This document shows positions 8,446-18,151 of a stretch of DNA of 64,000 bases, piece after piece (the stretch's first letter is position 1; each line of letters starts with the position of its first letter). Source of the DNA: Mycolicibacterium vinylchloridicum (GTDB taxonomy: Bacteria; Actinomycetota; Actinomycetes; Mycobacteriales; Mycobacteriaceae); the NCBI RefSeq assembly GCF_013404075.1, contig NZ_JACBJQ010000016.1:62001-126000 (forward strand). The letters are read 5' to 3'. The translations under genes and the position numbers were made by a program. The notes below the pieces were generated by a model, which had not been told where the DNA came from, searched no databases, and saw nothing but the letters and a program-made list of their open reading frames with translations.

Positions 8446-9930
8446 TCACATGGAGTCGAGTTGTGGTCCTGCGGTCAATCCTGCGATGCGGACCTGGTCG
8501 CGTCCCGCCGATTTCGCGGCGTAGAGGGCGGCGTCCGCCATGTCGAGAGCCTGCTCGACCCGGTGGCCGGGGATGAGTTCGGCGACCCCGATGCTGACGG
8601 TCACGCTGGCCCGGCCCTGCGCTGCCTCGACGTGATCCGCCGCAATCAAGCCGCGAAGTCGCTCTGCCATGTGAGCGGCGTCATCGATGCCGGTGTCGAC
8701 CAGAATGAGTGCGAACTCCTCCCCGCCGAGCCGGCCGGCTCGCTCACTTCCGCCTGCGATTGCGGCACAGTGGCGGCCGACCATGACGATGACAGCATCC
8801 CCTACGGCGTGGCCGAATCGATCATTGATCACCTTGAAGTCGTCGATATCGACGACCAGTACGGAGGCGGGATCCCCTGTCCGCCAAGACCTGTCGGCAG
8901 CGGACCGGAATACCTCCAGAAAATGCCGCCGGTTGGCAACGGGGGCCAGCGGGTCACGCGAGGCCAGCACGGTGAGCTTGTCGATGAGCTCACGCCGTTC
9001 GCTCAGGACCGCCGCCACCACCAGTGCGACCAATGATCCGCTCGCAATGAAGAAGCTGACGTAAGCGATGCGATCCGGCACGCTGGCATCGGCCAGAAAG
9101 CCCTCACCGGATCCGGCCCAAATCACCGGCGGCGCCAACAGGAGGTTCGCCATGACCGCTGGTCGGGTTCCACCGCGCATGCCCACCCACACCAGTAACG
9201 GATAGGTCACGGCCAGCAGCACGAGCGGAGGGACCGAGGTCCGACCGACCGCTCCAACCGTAACGGCCGCGATGCCGGCGACACAGACGGCGATCTCATA
9301 CGGTCGCAGGCGCCGCCGCTCAGCCGGTTGACGAACCGACCACACCAGCAGCACCGGGGCAACCAGCAGCTGACCCATGATATTGGCGATCCACCAGTGC
9401 AACCAGGCCGTGCTGACCTCGCTCAGCGACGTCAGCGAGGCGGGCTGAGCTCCCTGGACCCACCACGCCCACGTCTCGGGAATGAGATCTGCCGGGATCC
9501 CGCCGGTGATCAGTAGCGCGGAGACACCGCCGGTGGCACTGATCGGTGCAAGGATGCAGCACACCAGGACCACGAATCGCGCCACGTCGCGGGGATGATC
9601 GAGGGATCGGCGCAAGGCCCAGCGCTCGAAAAGGTAAGCACCCAAGACACTTTCGAGCATGTTGACCGTGCCGATCAAAGCACCGGCCAGCACCGACGGT
9701 CCGGCCCAGACCGAAAGCAGAATCTCACCGAGGAGGATCCCCGGCGCCACCCGGCGGCCGAACAGGATGACGAAGGCGAGCGCGAGGCCCTCGGGCACGA
9801 ACACCACGCTGGTGACGGTGCCGTGCTGCACCGAGACCGCGAACGCCAGCCTGCCGAGCACGACGTAGCTGACGGCGAGGATGACGATCAGCAATGCCGT
9901 CCGAACCGCCACGTTCCACCGGACCAACAT
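8446..9930 (-). CDS. MASE1-GGDEF diguanylate cyclase
   Basis: A 494-residue protein. Residues 1-305 hold eight or more hydrophobic helices in the MASE1 pattern (VFVPEGLALAFVILFG early on), a membrane sensory domain often tied to cyclic di-GMP enzymes. A GGDEF domain follows with DIDDFKVINDRFGHAVGD and the active-site GGEEF at 402-406. The I-site position reads GGSE rather than RxxD, so feedback inhibition is probably lost. No EAL domain. It is distinct from the GGDEF protein at 747-1877, whose membrane part is shorter. The start is an ATG at 9930. Confidence 0.88.
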   Translation of the reverse strand: MLVRWNVAVRTALLIVILAVSYVVLGRLAFAVSVQHGTVTSVVFVPEGLALAFVILFGRRVAPGILLGEILLSVWAGPSVLAGALIGTVNMLESVLGAYLFERWALRRSLDHPRDVARFVVLVCCILAPISATGGVSALLITGGIPADLIPETWAWWVQGAQPASLTSLSEVSTAWLHWWIANIMGQLLVAPVLLVWSVRQPAERRRLRPYEIAVCVAGIAAVTVGAVGRTSVPPLVLLAVTYPLLVWVGMRGGTRPAVMANLLLAPPVIWAGSGEGFLADASVPDRIAYVSFFIASGSLVALVVAAVLSERRELIDKLTVLASRDPLAPVANRRHFLEVFRSAADRSWRTGDPASVLVVDIDDFKVINDRFGHAVGDAVIVMVGRHCAAIAGGSERAGRLGGEEFALILVDTGIDDAAHMAERLRGLIAADHVEAAQGRASVTVSIGVAELIPGHRVEQALDMADAALYAAKSAGRDQVRIAGLTAGPQLDSM

Positions 9931-9987
9931 CCGATGAGACTAAGTCCGGCCGGGGAATTCTGCCCTGCTATCGTGCCGCCAACTCAG

Positions 9988-10074
9988 CGGTGGCGGAGGG
10001 ATTTGAACCCCCGGACGGTGTTAGCCGTCTCTCGCTTTCAAGGCGAGTGCATTAGGCCGCTCTGCCACGCCACC
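9988..10074 (-). tRNA. tRNA-Ser (TGA)
   Basis: An 87-nt class II tRNA on the minus strand. The acceptor stem is GGTGGCG/CGCCACC with discriminator G. The anticodon stem CTCGC/GCGAG encloses loop CTTGAAA with anticodon TGA (plus 10038-10040). A long variable arm and T-arm GGTTCAAATCC are present. The gene ends 18 bases before the 3' end of the MarR gene. Confidence 0.95.
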
Positions 10075-10092
10075 GCCGATAAGCGTAGCGGT

Positions 10093-10605
10093 TCAGACGC
10101 GGCCGACCTTGGCCGAGTTCCCGCCGCCCTTCAACGACGCGCTGATGCGGCGACAGTTCTCCCCCATCGCCGCCATCTGCGGACGCGACAGCGGGCCCAG
10201 GAACGTCTCCCGAACTCCCGTTGCGTACGTCAGCATCGCGTCCTCGACGACCTCGCGGCCCCGGTCGGTGATCCCGGCCAGAACTCCGCGGCCGTCGTCG
10301 GGACTGGCTTCGCGGTGCACCAGCCCCGCTGCCTCCAGCCGACGGATCTGGCGGGTCACCCGGCTCGGCAGCGACATGAGCTGCTCGGCCAAGTCCCCCA
10401 TCCGAGCTGCACCGGTTTCCGAGTTGTCCAATATTTCCAACAGACGGACGTCGACCAAACTCAACTTGTGCTTCTCGACGAGTCCGCGATTCAGTGTTCC
10501 GTACAGCCGCAGTGCTGCGTCGAGGAAGTTCTGCCAAGCTCTCTGCTCGGCTATATCCAACCCCGGCATCTCACTAGCGGTCCGCCCCGCAATCATCCCT
10601 CCCAT
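10093..10605 (-). CDS. MarR-family transcriptional regulator
   Basis: A 170-residue winged-helix protein. The HTH and wing read SLVDVRLLEILDNSE, RMGDLAEQLMSLPSRVTRQI and LVHREASPDDGRGVLAGIT, the last being the classic DxR wing of MarR. Dimer helices flank it. The ATG at 10605 gives the usual family length; an internal ATG at 10569 is possible. It is divergent from a quinone-oxidoreductase-like gene across a 63-base gap, the standard layout for a MarR repressor controlling its neighbour. The inducer is unknown. Confidence 0.88.
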   Translation of the reverse strand: MGGMIAGRTASEMPGLDIAEQRAWQNFLDAALRLYGTLNRGLVEKHKLSLVDVRLLEILDNSETGAARMGDLAEQLMSLPSRVTRQIRRLEAAGLVHREASPDDGRGVLAGITDRGREVVEDAMLTYATGVRETFLGPLSRPQMAAMGENCRRISASLKGGGNSAKVGRV

Positions 10606-10668
10606 AGCGCAATCGTAAGCGACACAGCGCGGTACGACTCCGAAATGACTCGGGAGTAACCTAACCGG
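10606..10668. promoter_or_regulatory. Divergent promoter region, MarR / oxidoreductase
   Basis: This 63-base gap must hold both promoters. It contains an imperfect inverted repeat (ACTCC at about 10636 and GGAGT at about 10652) of the size bound by MarR dimers. The site is a guess from context; no -10/-35 pair is convincing. Confidence 0.35.
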
Positions 10669-11652
10669 ATGCTGGCCATCGTCGCTGAATCCACCGACCG
10701 TCTGTTCTGGCACGAGGTGCCGGATGTTTCGCCAGGCCACGGCGAGGTGTTGATCAAGGTCGGCACCGCCGGCGTCAATCGCGCCGACCTGCTGCAGGCC
10801 GCCGGGCACTACCCGCCGCCGCCCGGAGCCAGCGACATCCTCGGCCTCGAGGTCTCCGGCGCCATCGCAGCAGTCGGCGACGGGGTATCGGAATGGGTTG
10901 TCGGACAAGAGGTCTGCGCACTTCTGGCCGGTGGTGGCTACGCTCAGTACGTGGCCGTTCCGGCTCCACAGGTGATGCCCATTCCGCCTGGGGTCAGCGT
11001 GGCAGATGCCGCCGCACTGCCGGAGGTCGCCTGCACAGTGTGGTCGAACCTCGTCATGACGGCGCACCTCTCGCGCGGTGAATTGATGCTCATCCACGGC
11101 GGCGCCAGCGGAATCGGCACGCATGCGATCCAAGTAGCCAAGGCACTCGGCAACCGAGTGGCCGTGACCGCGGGCTCGAAGGCCAAGCTCGACCTGTGCG
11201 CTGAACTGGGCGCTGACACGCAAATCTCCTACCGCGACGAGGATTTCGTCGCGTGCGTCAATAATGCCACCGATGGTCGGGGTGCGGACGTCATCTTCGA
11301 CATCATGGGCGCGGCGTATCTGGATCGGAATCTCGACGCGCTCGCACCCGACGGCCGGCTCGTCATCATCGGCATGCAGGGCGGGATCAAAGCCGAACTG
11401 AACATTGCCAAAATGGTCGCCAAGCGGTTGAGCGTGATCGCTACGTCGTTGCGGGGTCGGCCCGTCGACGGCGCGAACGGCAAGGGCGCCATCGTCGATG
11501 CCGTCGTGGATTCGGTGTGGCCGATGATCGGTGACGGCCGGGTCCGTCCCATCATCGGCGCGCGGTTCCCCATCACCGAAGCCGCCGAAGCGCACCGAGT
11601 CCTCGCTTCGGGTGAGACGTTCGGAAAGATCCTGCTGACGGTTGGAGACTGA
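10669..11652 (+). CDS. NADPH:quinone oxidoreductase-like protein
   Basis: A 327-residue medium-chain dehydrogenase/reductase of the zinc-free quinone oxidoreductase (PIG3-like) type. The N-terminal GroES-like fold has GTAGVNRADLLQAAGHYPPP and the Rossmann domain has GGASGIGTHAIQVAKALG. Structural zinc cysteines are absent, which fits quinone or enone reduction with NADPH. Synteny with Rv3777 agrees. It is probably regulated by the divergent MarR gene. It converges with the aminotransferase-like gene, with 3 bases between the stops and a short GAGAC-TGA-GTCTC repeat across the junction. Confidence 0.9.
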   Translation: MLAIVAESTDRLFWHEVPDVSPGHGEVLIKVGTAGVNRADLLQAAGHYPPPPGASDILGLEVSGAIAAVGDGVSEWVVGQEVCALLAGGGYAQYVAVPAPQVMPIPPGVSVADAAALPEVACTVWSNLVMTAHLSRGELMLIHGGASGIGTHAIQVAKALGNRVAVTAGSKAKLDLCAELGADTQISYRDEDFVACVNNATDGRGADVIFDIMGAAYLDRNLDALAPDGRLVIIGMQGGIKAELNIAKMVAKRLSVIATSLRGRPVDGANGKGAIVDAVVDSVWPMIGDGRVRPIIGARFPITEAAEAHRVLASGETFGKILLTVGD

Positions 11653-11655
11653 GTC

Positions 11656-12852
11656 TCAGCCCAGCGACGCGAGCGCCCGCACGAGCTGATCCACCTCGGC
11701 CATGGTCGAGTAATGGGCCAACCCGACGGTGACGGCGCCGCCGATGTCGTTGACGCCGATCAGGTCCAGAACACGTGAATTGGCGTTGCAAACGGCCAGA
11801 ATTCCGTTGTCGGCCAAGCGCTGGACCACCCGCTCGGCGGGCACCCCGGTGACCGCGAAGCTGACCACCGGGATGTGCGCCTCGGGCCGGCCGATCACCA
11901 TCACCAGGGGCAGCGACCGAAGCGACCCCATCAGGTAGTCGAACAGCCCGCTGAGATACGAACTCGCGGATTGCGTTGACAGCGCGAGCCTTTCGCGCCG
12001 CGTGCCACGCGCCGACTCGTCAAGCGCGGCCAAGTATTCGATGCTGGCGACCACGCCGGCGAGCAGTCCGTACTGATGTCCGCCCAACTCCAGCCGCTCC
12101 GGACCGCTCGCATGCGGGTTCATCGACACCGACCCGAAGCTGTCGATGAGCGACGGATTGCGGAACGCCAGGGCACCGATCGGCGGGCCGCCCCACGCCG
12201 GTGCGTTGAGTGCGACGACGTCGGCTTCGATCTCCTCGATGTCCAACAGCGAATACGGCGCCGCGGCCGAATGGTCCACCACGACCAGCCCGCCGACGTC
12301 GTGGACGAGTTTGGTGACGGCTCCGACATCGGTGATCGTGCCCAGCGTCGACGACGCCGACGTCATCGCCACCAGCTTGGTGGGCGGCGTGATCAGGCTC
12401 TCCCACTGCCACGGCGGAAGCTCGCCGGTTTCGATGTCGACCTCGGCCCATTTCACCTTGGCCCCGTACCGGTTGGCCGCGCGCAACCACGGCGCGATGT
12501 TTGCCTCGTCGTCGAGCCGGCTGACCACCACTTCGTAGCCGATCCCCGCCCGCGACGACGACGCGTCGGCCAGCGATGTCAGCAGCACCGAGCGGTCCGC
12601 GCCGAGCACCACTCCGGCCGGGTCACCGTTGACCAGGTCGGCCACCGCCTGACGAGCGGCCTCCAGCACAGCGACGCTGCGCCGCGCGGAAGGGTGGGGA
12701 CTGGCCGTGTTGGGTACCGAACCGCGGAACGCGGTGGACACCGTCGTGGCAACCGACTCGGGGATCAACATCCCGGCTTGAGCGTCGAAGCGCATCCACC
12801 CGTCGCCCAGCGCTGGGTGCAGACCACGCACCCGGGCGACGTCGTAAGCCAT
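11656..12852 (-). CDS. Class V aminotransferase-like protein lacking the PLP lysine (Rv3778c-like)
   Basis: A 398-residue protein with the cysteine-desulfurase/class V fold: [13 protein letters not shown], the cofactor-ring Asp in [12 protein letters not shown], and the Gly-Pro-rich [10 protein letters not shown]. In family members the latter is preceded by S-x-H-K, with the Lys forming the Schiff base. Here the stretch is LNAPAWGG, so the Lys position is Ala219 and the His is Pro218. It is therefore unlikely to be an ordinary PLP transaminase or desulfurase and may be a regulatory or repurposed paralogue. Synteny matches Rv3778c. The ATG at 12852 gives the family N-terminus [13 protein letters not shown]; the frame extends 30 codons upstream without support. 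Confidence 0.82.
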   Translation of the reverse strand: MAYDVARVRGLHPALGDGWMRFDAQAGMLIPESVATTVSTAFRGSVPNTASPHPSARRSVAVLEAARQAVADLVNGDPAGVVLGADRSVLLTSLADASSSRAGIGYEVVVSRLDDEANIAPWLRAANRYGAKVKWAEVDIETGELPPWQWESLITPPTKLVAMTSASSTLGTITDVGAVTKLVHDVGGLVVVDHSAAAPYSLLDIEEIEADVVALNAPAWGGPPIGALAFRNPSLIDSFGSVSMNPHASGPERLELGGHQYGLLAGVVASIEYLAALDESARGTRRERLALSTQSASSYLSGLFDYLMGSLRSLPLVMVIGRPEAHIPVVSFAVTGVPAERVVQRLADNGILAVCNANSRVLDLIGVNDIGGAVTVGLAHYSTMAEVDQLVRALASLG

Positions 12853-12951
12853 GGAGCCCACCTTAAAGCCTTGGCGATTCCGCGATCGAGACAGCAATGG
12901 CGCCTGCGGTCCCCCCAAGGACAGGATCACCTGGGCAGCCATACTAGTCCA

Positions 12952-14931
12952 GTGAGCTTCGCGTTCGGACTGATGATCGCGGTGTTGTTGCTGATCCTGC
13001 CGGGCGCGGTGGTGGCGCTCGCCGCGCGACTTCGGTGGTTCGTCGCGCTCGGGCTCGGCCCGGTATTGACGTACGGCGTTGTGGGCCTGGCCATCATCCC
13101 CTTCGGTGCGATCGGGATCCGCTGGAACACCTGGACCGCACTGCTTGCCCTGGTCATCGTGGCGGCGGTGGTATTCGGTTTGCGGGTTCTGCTCGCCCGC
13201 TATCGGTCCGCCGATTCGGCCGCCGGAGCGCCCGCACTGGGGCCGGCACTGGTGGTGGCGGCGGGGGTGACCCTAGGCGCCCTGTTCATTGCCGTCGCGG
13301 CCGCCAAGGGCATGCCCTATTGGCAATCCATCCCCAGCAACTGGGACTCCGTCTGGCACGCCAACACCATCCGCTGGATCCTCGACACCGGACAGGCGTC
13401 ATCGACGCACATGGGCGAGCTTCGCAACGTCGAAACCCACGACGCCCTCTATTACCCCTCGGTGTTTCACGCGCTTGCCGCGGTACTCGCCCAGCTGATC
13501 GGCGCGGCGCCGACCACCGCCTACACGCTGAGCTCCCTGGCGGCGGCGGTGTGGCTGTTCCCGCTCAGCGGGGCGCTGCTGACCTGGCAGCTGATCCGCC
13601 CGCACACATCGCAATGGCGCACCGCGGGAGCGGCGGCCACCGCGGCCGCTCTGTCGGCGTCGTTCACCGCGGTGCCCTACGTCGAATTCGACACCGCCTC
13701 GATGCCCAACATGGTCGCCTACGGGCTCGCCGTGCCGGCGTTCGTGCTGATCACGTCATCGCTGCGGCACCGCGATCGGGTCCCGCTGGCGGTGGTGTCG
13801 CTGGTCGGGGTGTTCTCGGTGCACATCACCGGCGGCGTCGTCGTGGTGACGTTCGTCGTGGCGTGGTGGCTGCTCGACCCGATGGTGCGGCCGGTGCTGG
13901 GCCGGCTACGGGACTTCATCACCCTGGTCGCGATCGCGGCGCCCACCCTGGCGGTGCTGCTACCGCAGTTCCTGGGCGTCCTGCAGCAGGCCGAGGTTAT
14001 CGCCGGGCATGCCTTCGTCACTCATCTGGGCCGCAAGCGGACCTTGTTCAATGCCGTCGTTCAGCACACCCGCCACCTCAACGACTTTCCGATCCAGAAC
14101 ATCCTGATCGGGCTGGCTGGTGTGGGTTTCGTGCTGTTGCTGACCAAACGAGTCTGGTGGCCGGCCGCGGTGTGGCTGCTGATGATCGTGTCGATCGTTC
14201 ATTCCGGGGCGCCGTTCGGCGGCCCGGTCGGGGCGATCATCGGCAAGTACAGCGACCTGTTCTACAGCGACCCGCGCCGGCTGTCAGCGGTGGTGACGCT
14301 CTTGCTCGTACCGATGGCCGGAATCGCTGCGTATTCCGCTGCGCTGCTGGTCGTGGCCGGCGCACGCCGGTTGACTCGGCACTGGGCCGCCGACCGGGAC
14401 CCCGACCGCGGATTCTGGATCGGCGCCACCGCGGTGCTGCTGGTCGCCCTCACCGTCGGGTTGGCGTGGCACTACTTCCCCCGGCACCGCTACCTGATGG
14501 GCGAGAAGTACGACCGGGTGATGATCGACGGGAAGGACCTCGAGGCGATGGCCTATCTGGCCACCCTGCCGGGGGCCCGCGACACGCTGATCGGCGACGC
14601 CAACGTCGACGGCACTGCCTGGATGTATGCGATTGCCGGCCTGCACCCGCTGTGGACGCACTATGACTACCCCGTCCAGCAGGGCCCGGGCTACCACCGC
14701 TTCATCTTCTGGGCCTATGCCGACGACGCCGATCACGATCCGCGAATCGCCGAGGCCGTGAAGGCACTGAACATCCGCTATGTATTGACCAGTACGCCGG
14801 TGGTCCGCGGGTTCGTCATGCCCGACGGACTAGTGTCACTAGACAAGTCCAAGTCGTGGGCGAAGATCTACGACAACGGCGAAGCTCGCATCTACGAATG
14901 GCGCGGATCTTCACCGCCGGACAGCCAATGA
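12952..14931 (+). CDS. GT-C type membrane glycosyltransferase-like protein (Rv3779-like)
   Basis: A 659-residue protein with about a dozen hydrophobic helices and a soluble C-terminal domain. An acidic residue in the first large outer loop ([19 protein letters not shown]) fits the GT-C plan in which a polyprenyl-phosphate sugar is the donor. The M. tuberculosis counterpart Rv3779 has been reported to take part in polyprenyl-phosphomannose formation. The GTG at 12952 was chosen because the upstream frame only reads through antisense of the aminotransferase gene. The stop overlaps a possible upstream start of the Bpa gene. The exact acceptor is unproven. Confidence 0.8.
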   Translation: MSFAFGLMIAVLLLILPGAVVALAARLRWFVALGLGPVLTYGVVGLAIIPFGAIGIRWNTWTALLALVIVAAVVFGLRVLLARYRSADSAAGAPALGPALVVAAGVTLGALFIAVAAAKGMPYWQSIPSNWDSVWHANTIRWILDTGQASSTHMGELRNVETHDALYYPSVFHALAAVLAQLIGAAPTTAYTLSSLAAAVWLFPLSGALLTWQLIRPHTSQWRTAGAAATAAALSASFTAVPYVEFDTASMPNMVAYGLAVPAFVLITSSLRHRDRVPLAVVSLVGVFSVHITGGVVVVTFVVAWWLLDPMVRPVLGRLRDFITLVAIAAPTLAVLLPQFLGVLQQAEVIAGHAFVTHLGRKRTLFNAVVQHTRHLNDFPIQNILIGLAGVGFVLLLTKRVWWPAAVWLLMIVSIVHSGAPFGGPVGAIIGKYSDLFYSDPRRLSAVVTLLLVPMAGIAAYSAALLVVAGARRLTRHWAADRDPDRGFWIGATAVLLVALTVGLAWHYFPRHRYLMGEKYDRVMIDGKDLEAMAYLATLPGARDTLIGDANVDGTAWMYAIAGLHPLWTHYDYPVQQGPGYHRFIFWAYADDADHDPRIAEAVKALNIRYVLTSTPVVRGFVMPDGLVSLDKSKSWAKIYDNGEARIYEWRGSSPPDSQ

Positions 14932-14960
14932 CAATGGGACACCAGGGAACGCTCACTTCC

Positions 14961-15464
14961 ATGACTACGAATACAGACGACGACAACATCGAGATCATCA
15001 CCGAGCCGGACGGCGGCGTGGAGGACGATCAACGGTCCGTGACCGAGCTGGTGGAACAGCCGGCCAAGGTGATGCGGATCGGCACCATGATCAAGCAGCT
15101 GCTCGAAGAAGTCCGGGCCGCACCGCTGGACGACGCGAGCCGCAGCCGGTTGCGCGAGATCCACCAGACGTCCATTCGCGAGCTCGAAGACGGCCTGGCC
15201 CCCGAACTGCGCGAAGAACTCGAGCGCCTCGCACTGCCGTTCTCCGAAGACACGATTCCGTCGGATTCCGAATTGCGCATCGCTCAGGCGCAGCTGGTCG
15301 GCTGGCTGGAGGGTCTGTTCCACGGGATCCAGACCGCGCTGTTCGCCCAGCAGATGGCAGCGCGGGCGCAGCTGGAACACATGCGCCAGGGCGCGCTGCC
15401 ACCCGGCATGGGACAACCTGGTCCGCCCGGAGTTCCCGGTCACGGCACCGGGCAGTACCTGTAA
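14961..15464 (+). CDS. bpa: Bacterial proteasome activator Bpa/PafE
   Basis: A 167-residue protein matching mycobacterial Bpa (PafE, Rv3780). It has a disordered acidic N-terminus, then a helical domain with VMRIGTMIKQLLEEVR, ELEDGLAPELREEL and AQLVGWLEGLFHGIQTALF. The C-terminal tail ends HGTGQYL. The GQYL end docks into proteasome alpha-ring pockets and opens the 20S gate without ATP; the family forms a dodecameric ring. The ATG at 14961 was chosen; an ATG at 14928 overlapping the previous stop would add 11 residues. Its place among cell-wall genes is conserved in mycobacteria and probably reflects history, not pathway. Confidence 0.93.
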   Translation: MTTNTDDDNIEIITEPDGGVEDDQRSVTELVEQPAKVMRIGTMIKQLLEEVRAAPLDDASRSRLREIHQTSIRELEDGLAPELREELERLALPFSEDTIPSDSELRIAQAQLVGWLEGLFHGIQTALFAQQMAARAQLEHMRQGALPPGMGQPGPPGVPGHGTGQYL

Positions 15465-15477
15465 CAAGAGATTCACG

Positions 15478-16302
15478 GTGACTGCCGACGATCCGTTCAT
15501 CGAAACCCGGGACGCCTGGGTCGAGTTTCCGATCTTCGATGCGAAGACCCGCTCGCTGAAGAAGGCGTTCCTGGGGAAGGCGGGCGGCGCGATCGGCCGC
15601 AATACCGACAACGTCGTCGTCATCGAGGCGCTGCGGGACATCACGCTGTCGCTGAAGATGGGCGATCGGGTGGGCCTCGTCGGCCATAACGGCGCGGGCA
15701 AGTCGACGCTGCTGCGACTACTGTCCGGCATTTACGAGCCGACCCGCGGTTCGGCCACCGTGCGCGGGCGGGTGGCGCCGGTGTTCGACCTCGGCGTGGG
15801 GATGGATCCGGAGATCTCCGGCTACGAGAACATCATCATCCGCGGCCTTTTCCTGGGACAGACGCGAAAGCAGATGCTGGCCAAGGTCGACGAGATCGCC
15901 GAGTTCACCGAGCTCGGCGAGTACCTGTCGATGCCGCTGCGGACGTACTCCACCGGTATGCGGGTCCGCCTGGCGATGGGCGTGGTCACCAGTATCGACC
16001 CGGAGATCCTGCTGCTCGACGAGGGCATCGGGGCGGTGGATGCCGAGTTCCTGAAGAAGGCGCAGACACGTCTTCAGAGCCTGGTCGAGCGGTCCGGAAT
16101 CCTGGTGTTCGCCAGCCATTCCAACGAGTTCCTGGCGCGGTTGTGCAAGAACGCGATGTGGATCGACCACGGCACCATCAAGATGACCGGCGGGATCGAA
16201 GAAGTGGTACGGGCCTACGAAGGCGAGGATGCCGCGCGGCATGTGCGGGAAGTGTTGGAAGAGCACAGGTCTGATTGGTCGGACGGGGTCGCCACCCCGT
16301 GA
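15478..16302 (+). CDS. wzt: Galactan ABC exporter ATPase (Wzt)
   Basis: A 274-residue ABC ATPase of the polysaccharide-export group. Walker A GHNGAGKST, signature YSTGMRVRL, Walker B EILLLDEG and the switch His (VFASHSN) are all present. With Wzm it flips lipid-linked galactan across the inner membrane. M. tuberculosis Rv3781 (rfbE) is the syntenic gene. The GTG at 15478 is 13 bases after the bpa stop. Its own stop overlaps the glfT1 start (GTGA), so the set is translationally coupled. There is no long C-terminal sugar-binding domain, unlike O-antigen Wzt proteins of some Gram-negatives. Confidence 0.92.
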   Translation: MTADDPFIETRDAWVEFPIFDAKTRSLKKAFLGKAGGAIGRNTDNVVVIEALRDITLSLKMGDRVGLVGHNGAGKSTLLRLLSGIYEPTRGSATVRGRVAPVFDLGVGMDPEISGYENIIIRGLFLGQTRKQMLAKVDEIAEFTELGEYLSMPLRTYSTGMRVRLAMGVVTSIDPEILLLDEGIGAVDAEFLKKAQTRLQSLVERSGILVFASHSNEFLARLCKNAMWIDHGTIKMTGGIEEVVRAYEGEDAARHVREVLEEHRSDWSDGVATP

Positions 16303-17195
16303 CCGACATGGTGTGCGCCGTCGTCGTCACGCATCGCCGTCCCGATGAACTGGCCAAGTCCCTCGATGTGCTGAGCACACAGACCCGAATGCTCGACCAC
16401 CTGATCGTCGTCGACAACGATTCCGACGAACGGGTGCGCGACCTGGTCGAAGGGCAGCCGGTGCCGTCGACGTATCTCGGCTCCCGCCGAAACCTGGGCG
16501 GTGCAGGGGGATTCGCGTTGGGAATGTTGCATGCGCTGACGCTTGGCGCGGACTGGGTCTGGCTGGCCGACGACGATGGGCGACCCAAGGACGCTTCGGT
16601 CCTGGCGACGCTGCTGGCGTGCGCGTCGCGCCATCAGCTGGCCGAGGTCTCCCCGATGGTGTGTGATATCGACGACCCCGACCGGCTGGCCTTCCCGCTT
16701 CGCCGTGGCCTGGTGTGGCGGCGGCGGGTGTCGGAACTGCTTGCGGAATCAGAACTTCCCGATCTGATGCCCGGCATCTCGCATCTGTTCAATGGCGCCC
16801 TGTTTCGCGCATCGACCATCGAAGCGGTGGGGGTGCCGGACCTACGGCTGTTCTTCCGAGGCGACGAGACCGAGATCCACCGGCGCCTGCTGCGCAGCGG
16901 ATTACAGTTCGGGACCTGCTTGAATGCTGTCTATCTGCACCCGCAAGGCAGCGACGAGTTCAAGCCGATCCTCGGCGGTCGCATGCACACTCAATACCCC
17001 GACAATCCGACCAAGCGATACTTCACCTATCGCAATCGCGGCTACCTACAATCCCAGCCCGGTATGCGCAAGCTGGTGCCGCAAGAGTGGCTGCGATTCG
17101 GATGGTTCTTCTTGGTACAGCGCCGCGATCCCGCCGGCTTCGCCGAATGGATTCGATTGCGGCGCTTGGGCAGGCGGGAAAGGTTCAACCGATGA
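16299..17195 (+). CDS. glfT1: Galactofuranosyltransferase GlfT1
   Basis: A 298-residue GT2-family enzyme that adds the first galactofuranose residues to decaprenyl-PP-GlcNAc-Rha at the cytosolic face. The fold starts with VCAVVVTHRRP, nucleotide-binding VDNDSDERV, and the metal-binding LADDDGRPKD (DxD). A later acidic motif, FFRGDETE, is a likely catalytic base region. The GTG at 16299 overlaps the wzt stop; an ATG at 16308 is the alternative. Position between the exporter ATPase and permease matches Rv3782. Confidence 0.92.
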   Translation: MTDMVCAVVVTHRRPDELAKSLDVLSTQTRMLDHLIVVDNDSDERVRDLVEGQPVPSTYLGSRRNLGGAGGFALGMLHALTLGADWVWLADDDGRPKDASVLATLLACASRHQLAEVSPMVCDIDDPDRLAFPLRRGLVWRRRVSELLAESELPDLMPGISHLFNGALFRASTIEAVGVPDLRLFFRGDETEIHRRLLRSGLQFGTCLNAVYLHPQGSDEFKPILGGRMHTQYPDNPTKRYFTYRNRGYLQSQPGMRKLVPQEWLRFGWFFLVQRRDPAGFAEWIRLRRLGRRERFNR

Positions 17196-18022
17196 CATTC
17201 ACCGATGCCGCCGCTCAGTCGAAGACGTTCACCCGGGCGTGGGGCGACCTGCGCGACGGGTATCACAAGCGCGAACTGTGGCTGCACCTGGGCTGGCAGG
17301 ACATCAAGCAGAAGTACCGCCGCTCGGTGCTCGGCCCGTTCTGGATCACCATCGCCACCGGGACCACCGCCGTCGCGATGGGTGGGCTGTACTCGCAGCT
17401 GTTCCACCTCCAGCTGTCCGAGCATCTGCCGTATGTGACGCTGGGGCTGATCATCTGGAACATGATCAACGCCGCGATTCTCGAGGGTGCCGATGTGTTC
17501 ATCGCGAACGAGGGCTTGATCAAACAGCTTCCGACGCCGCTGAGCGTGCATGTCTACCGGTTGGTGTGGCGGCAGATGATTCTGTTCGGGCACAACATCG
17601 TGATCTACGTGATCATCGCGATCATCTTCCCGAAACCGTGGTCGTGGGCGGACTTGGCGGCCATCCCGGCGTTGTTGCTGATCATGCTCAACTGCGTGTG
17701 GGTGTCGTTCTGCTTCGGCATCCTGGCCACCCGCTACCGCGACATCGGACCGCTGCTGTTCTCGATCGTGCAGCTGCTGTTCTTCATGACGCCGATCATC
17801 TGGAACGACGACACGTTGCGACAGCAGGGTGCCGGCCAATGGGCGACGATCATCGAATTGAACCCGCTGCTGCACTATCTCGACATCCTGCGCGCTCCCC
17901 TGCTTGGCGCCGACCAGCACTGGCGGCATTGGGCGGTCGTGATCGGGCTGACGGTGATCGGTTGGCTGGTGGCCGCATTCGCGCTGCGGCAGTACCGAGC
18001 GCGCGTGCCGTACTGGGTCTAG
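17192..18022 (+). CDS. wzm: Galactan ABC exporter permease (Wzm)
   Basis: A 276-residue ABC-2 type permease with six hydrophobic helices (for example VTLGLIIWNMINAAI and the segment after WSWADLAAIPALLL). The N-terminal amphipathic coupling region WQDIKQKYRRSVLGPFW is typical of polysaccharide exporters. It pairs with Wzt. The start ATG overlaps the glfT1 stop (ATGA). It corresponds to Rv3783 (rfbD). The Rv3784-Rv3788 genes that follow in M. tuberculosis are absent here and are replaced by the accessory genes below. Confidence 0.92.
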   Translation: MTFTDAAAQSKTFTRAWGDLRDGYHKRELWLHLGWQDIKQKYRRSVLGPFWITIATGTTAVAMGGLYSQLFHLQLSEHLPYVTLGLIIWNMINAAILEGADVFIANEGLIKQLPTPLSVHVYRLVWRQMILFGHNIVIYVIIAIIFPKPWSWADLAAIPALLLIMLNCVWVSFCFGILATRYRDIGPLLFSIVQLLFFMTPIIWNDDTLRQQGAGQWATIIELNPLLHYLDILRAPLLGADQHWRHWAVVIGLTVIGWLVAAFALRQYRARVPYWV

Positions 18023-18151
18023 GGTCTAGCCGGGTGACCGACCACGCACTGGAGTGGGCCCTGGAGCATGCCGACACCGGGCGGCACGGTCGATACACCG
18101 CGTGACCAGGGGTGACGCGTCCTGTCGGGGGGTTGATCTAGACTCGAACAT

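Noticed and set aside
11646..11658. GAGAC-TGA-GTCTC repeat at the stop codons of the oxidoreductase and aminotransferase-like genes
   Set aside because: A 5-bp stem with a 3-base loop overlapping both stops is too small to call a terminator.
18034..18105. A 23-codon GTG frame after wzm (VTDHALEWALEHADTG)
   Set aside because: Too short, no ribosome site and no recognisable family; possibly a degraded remnant, not annotated.
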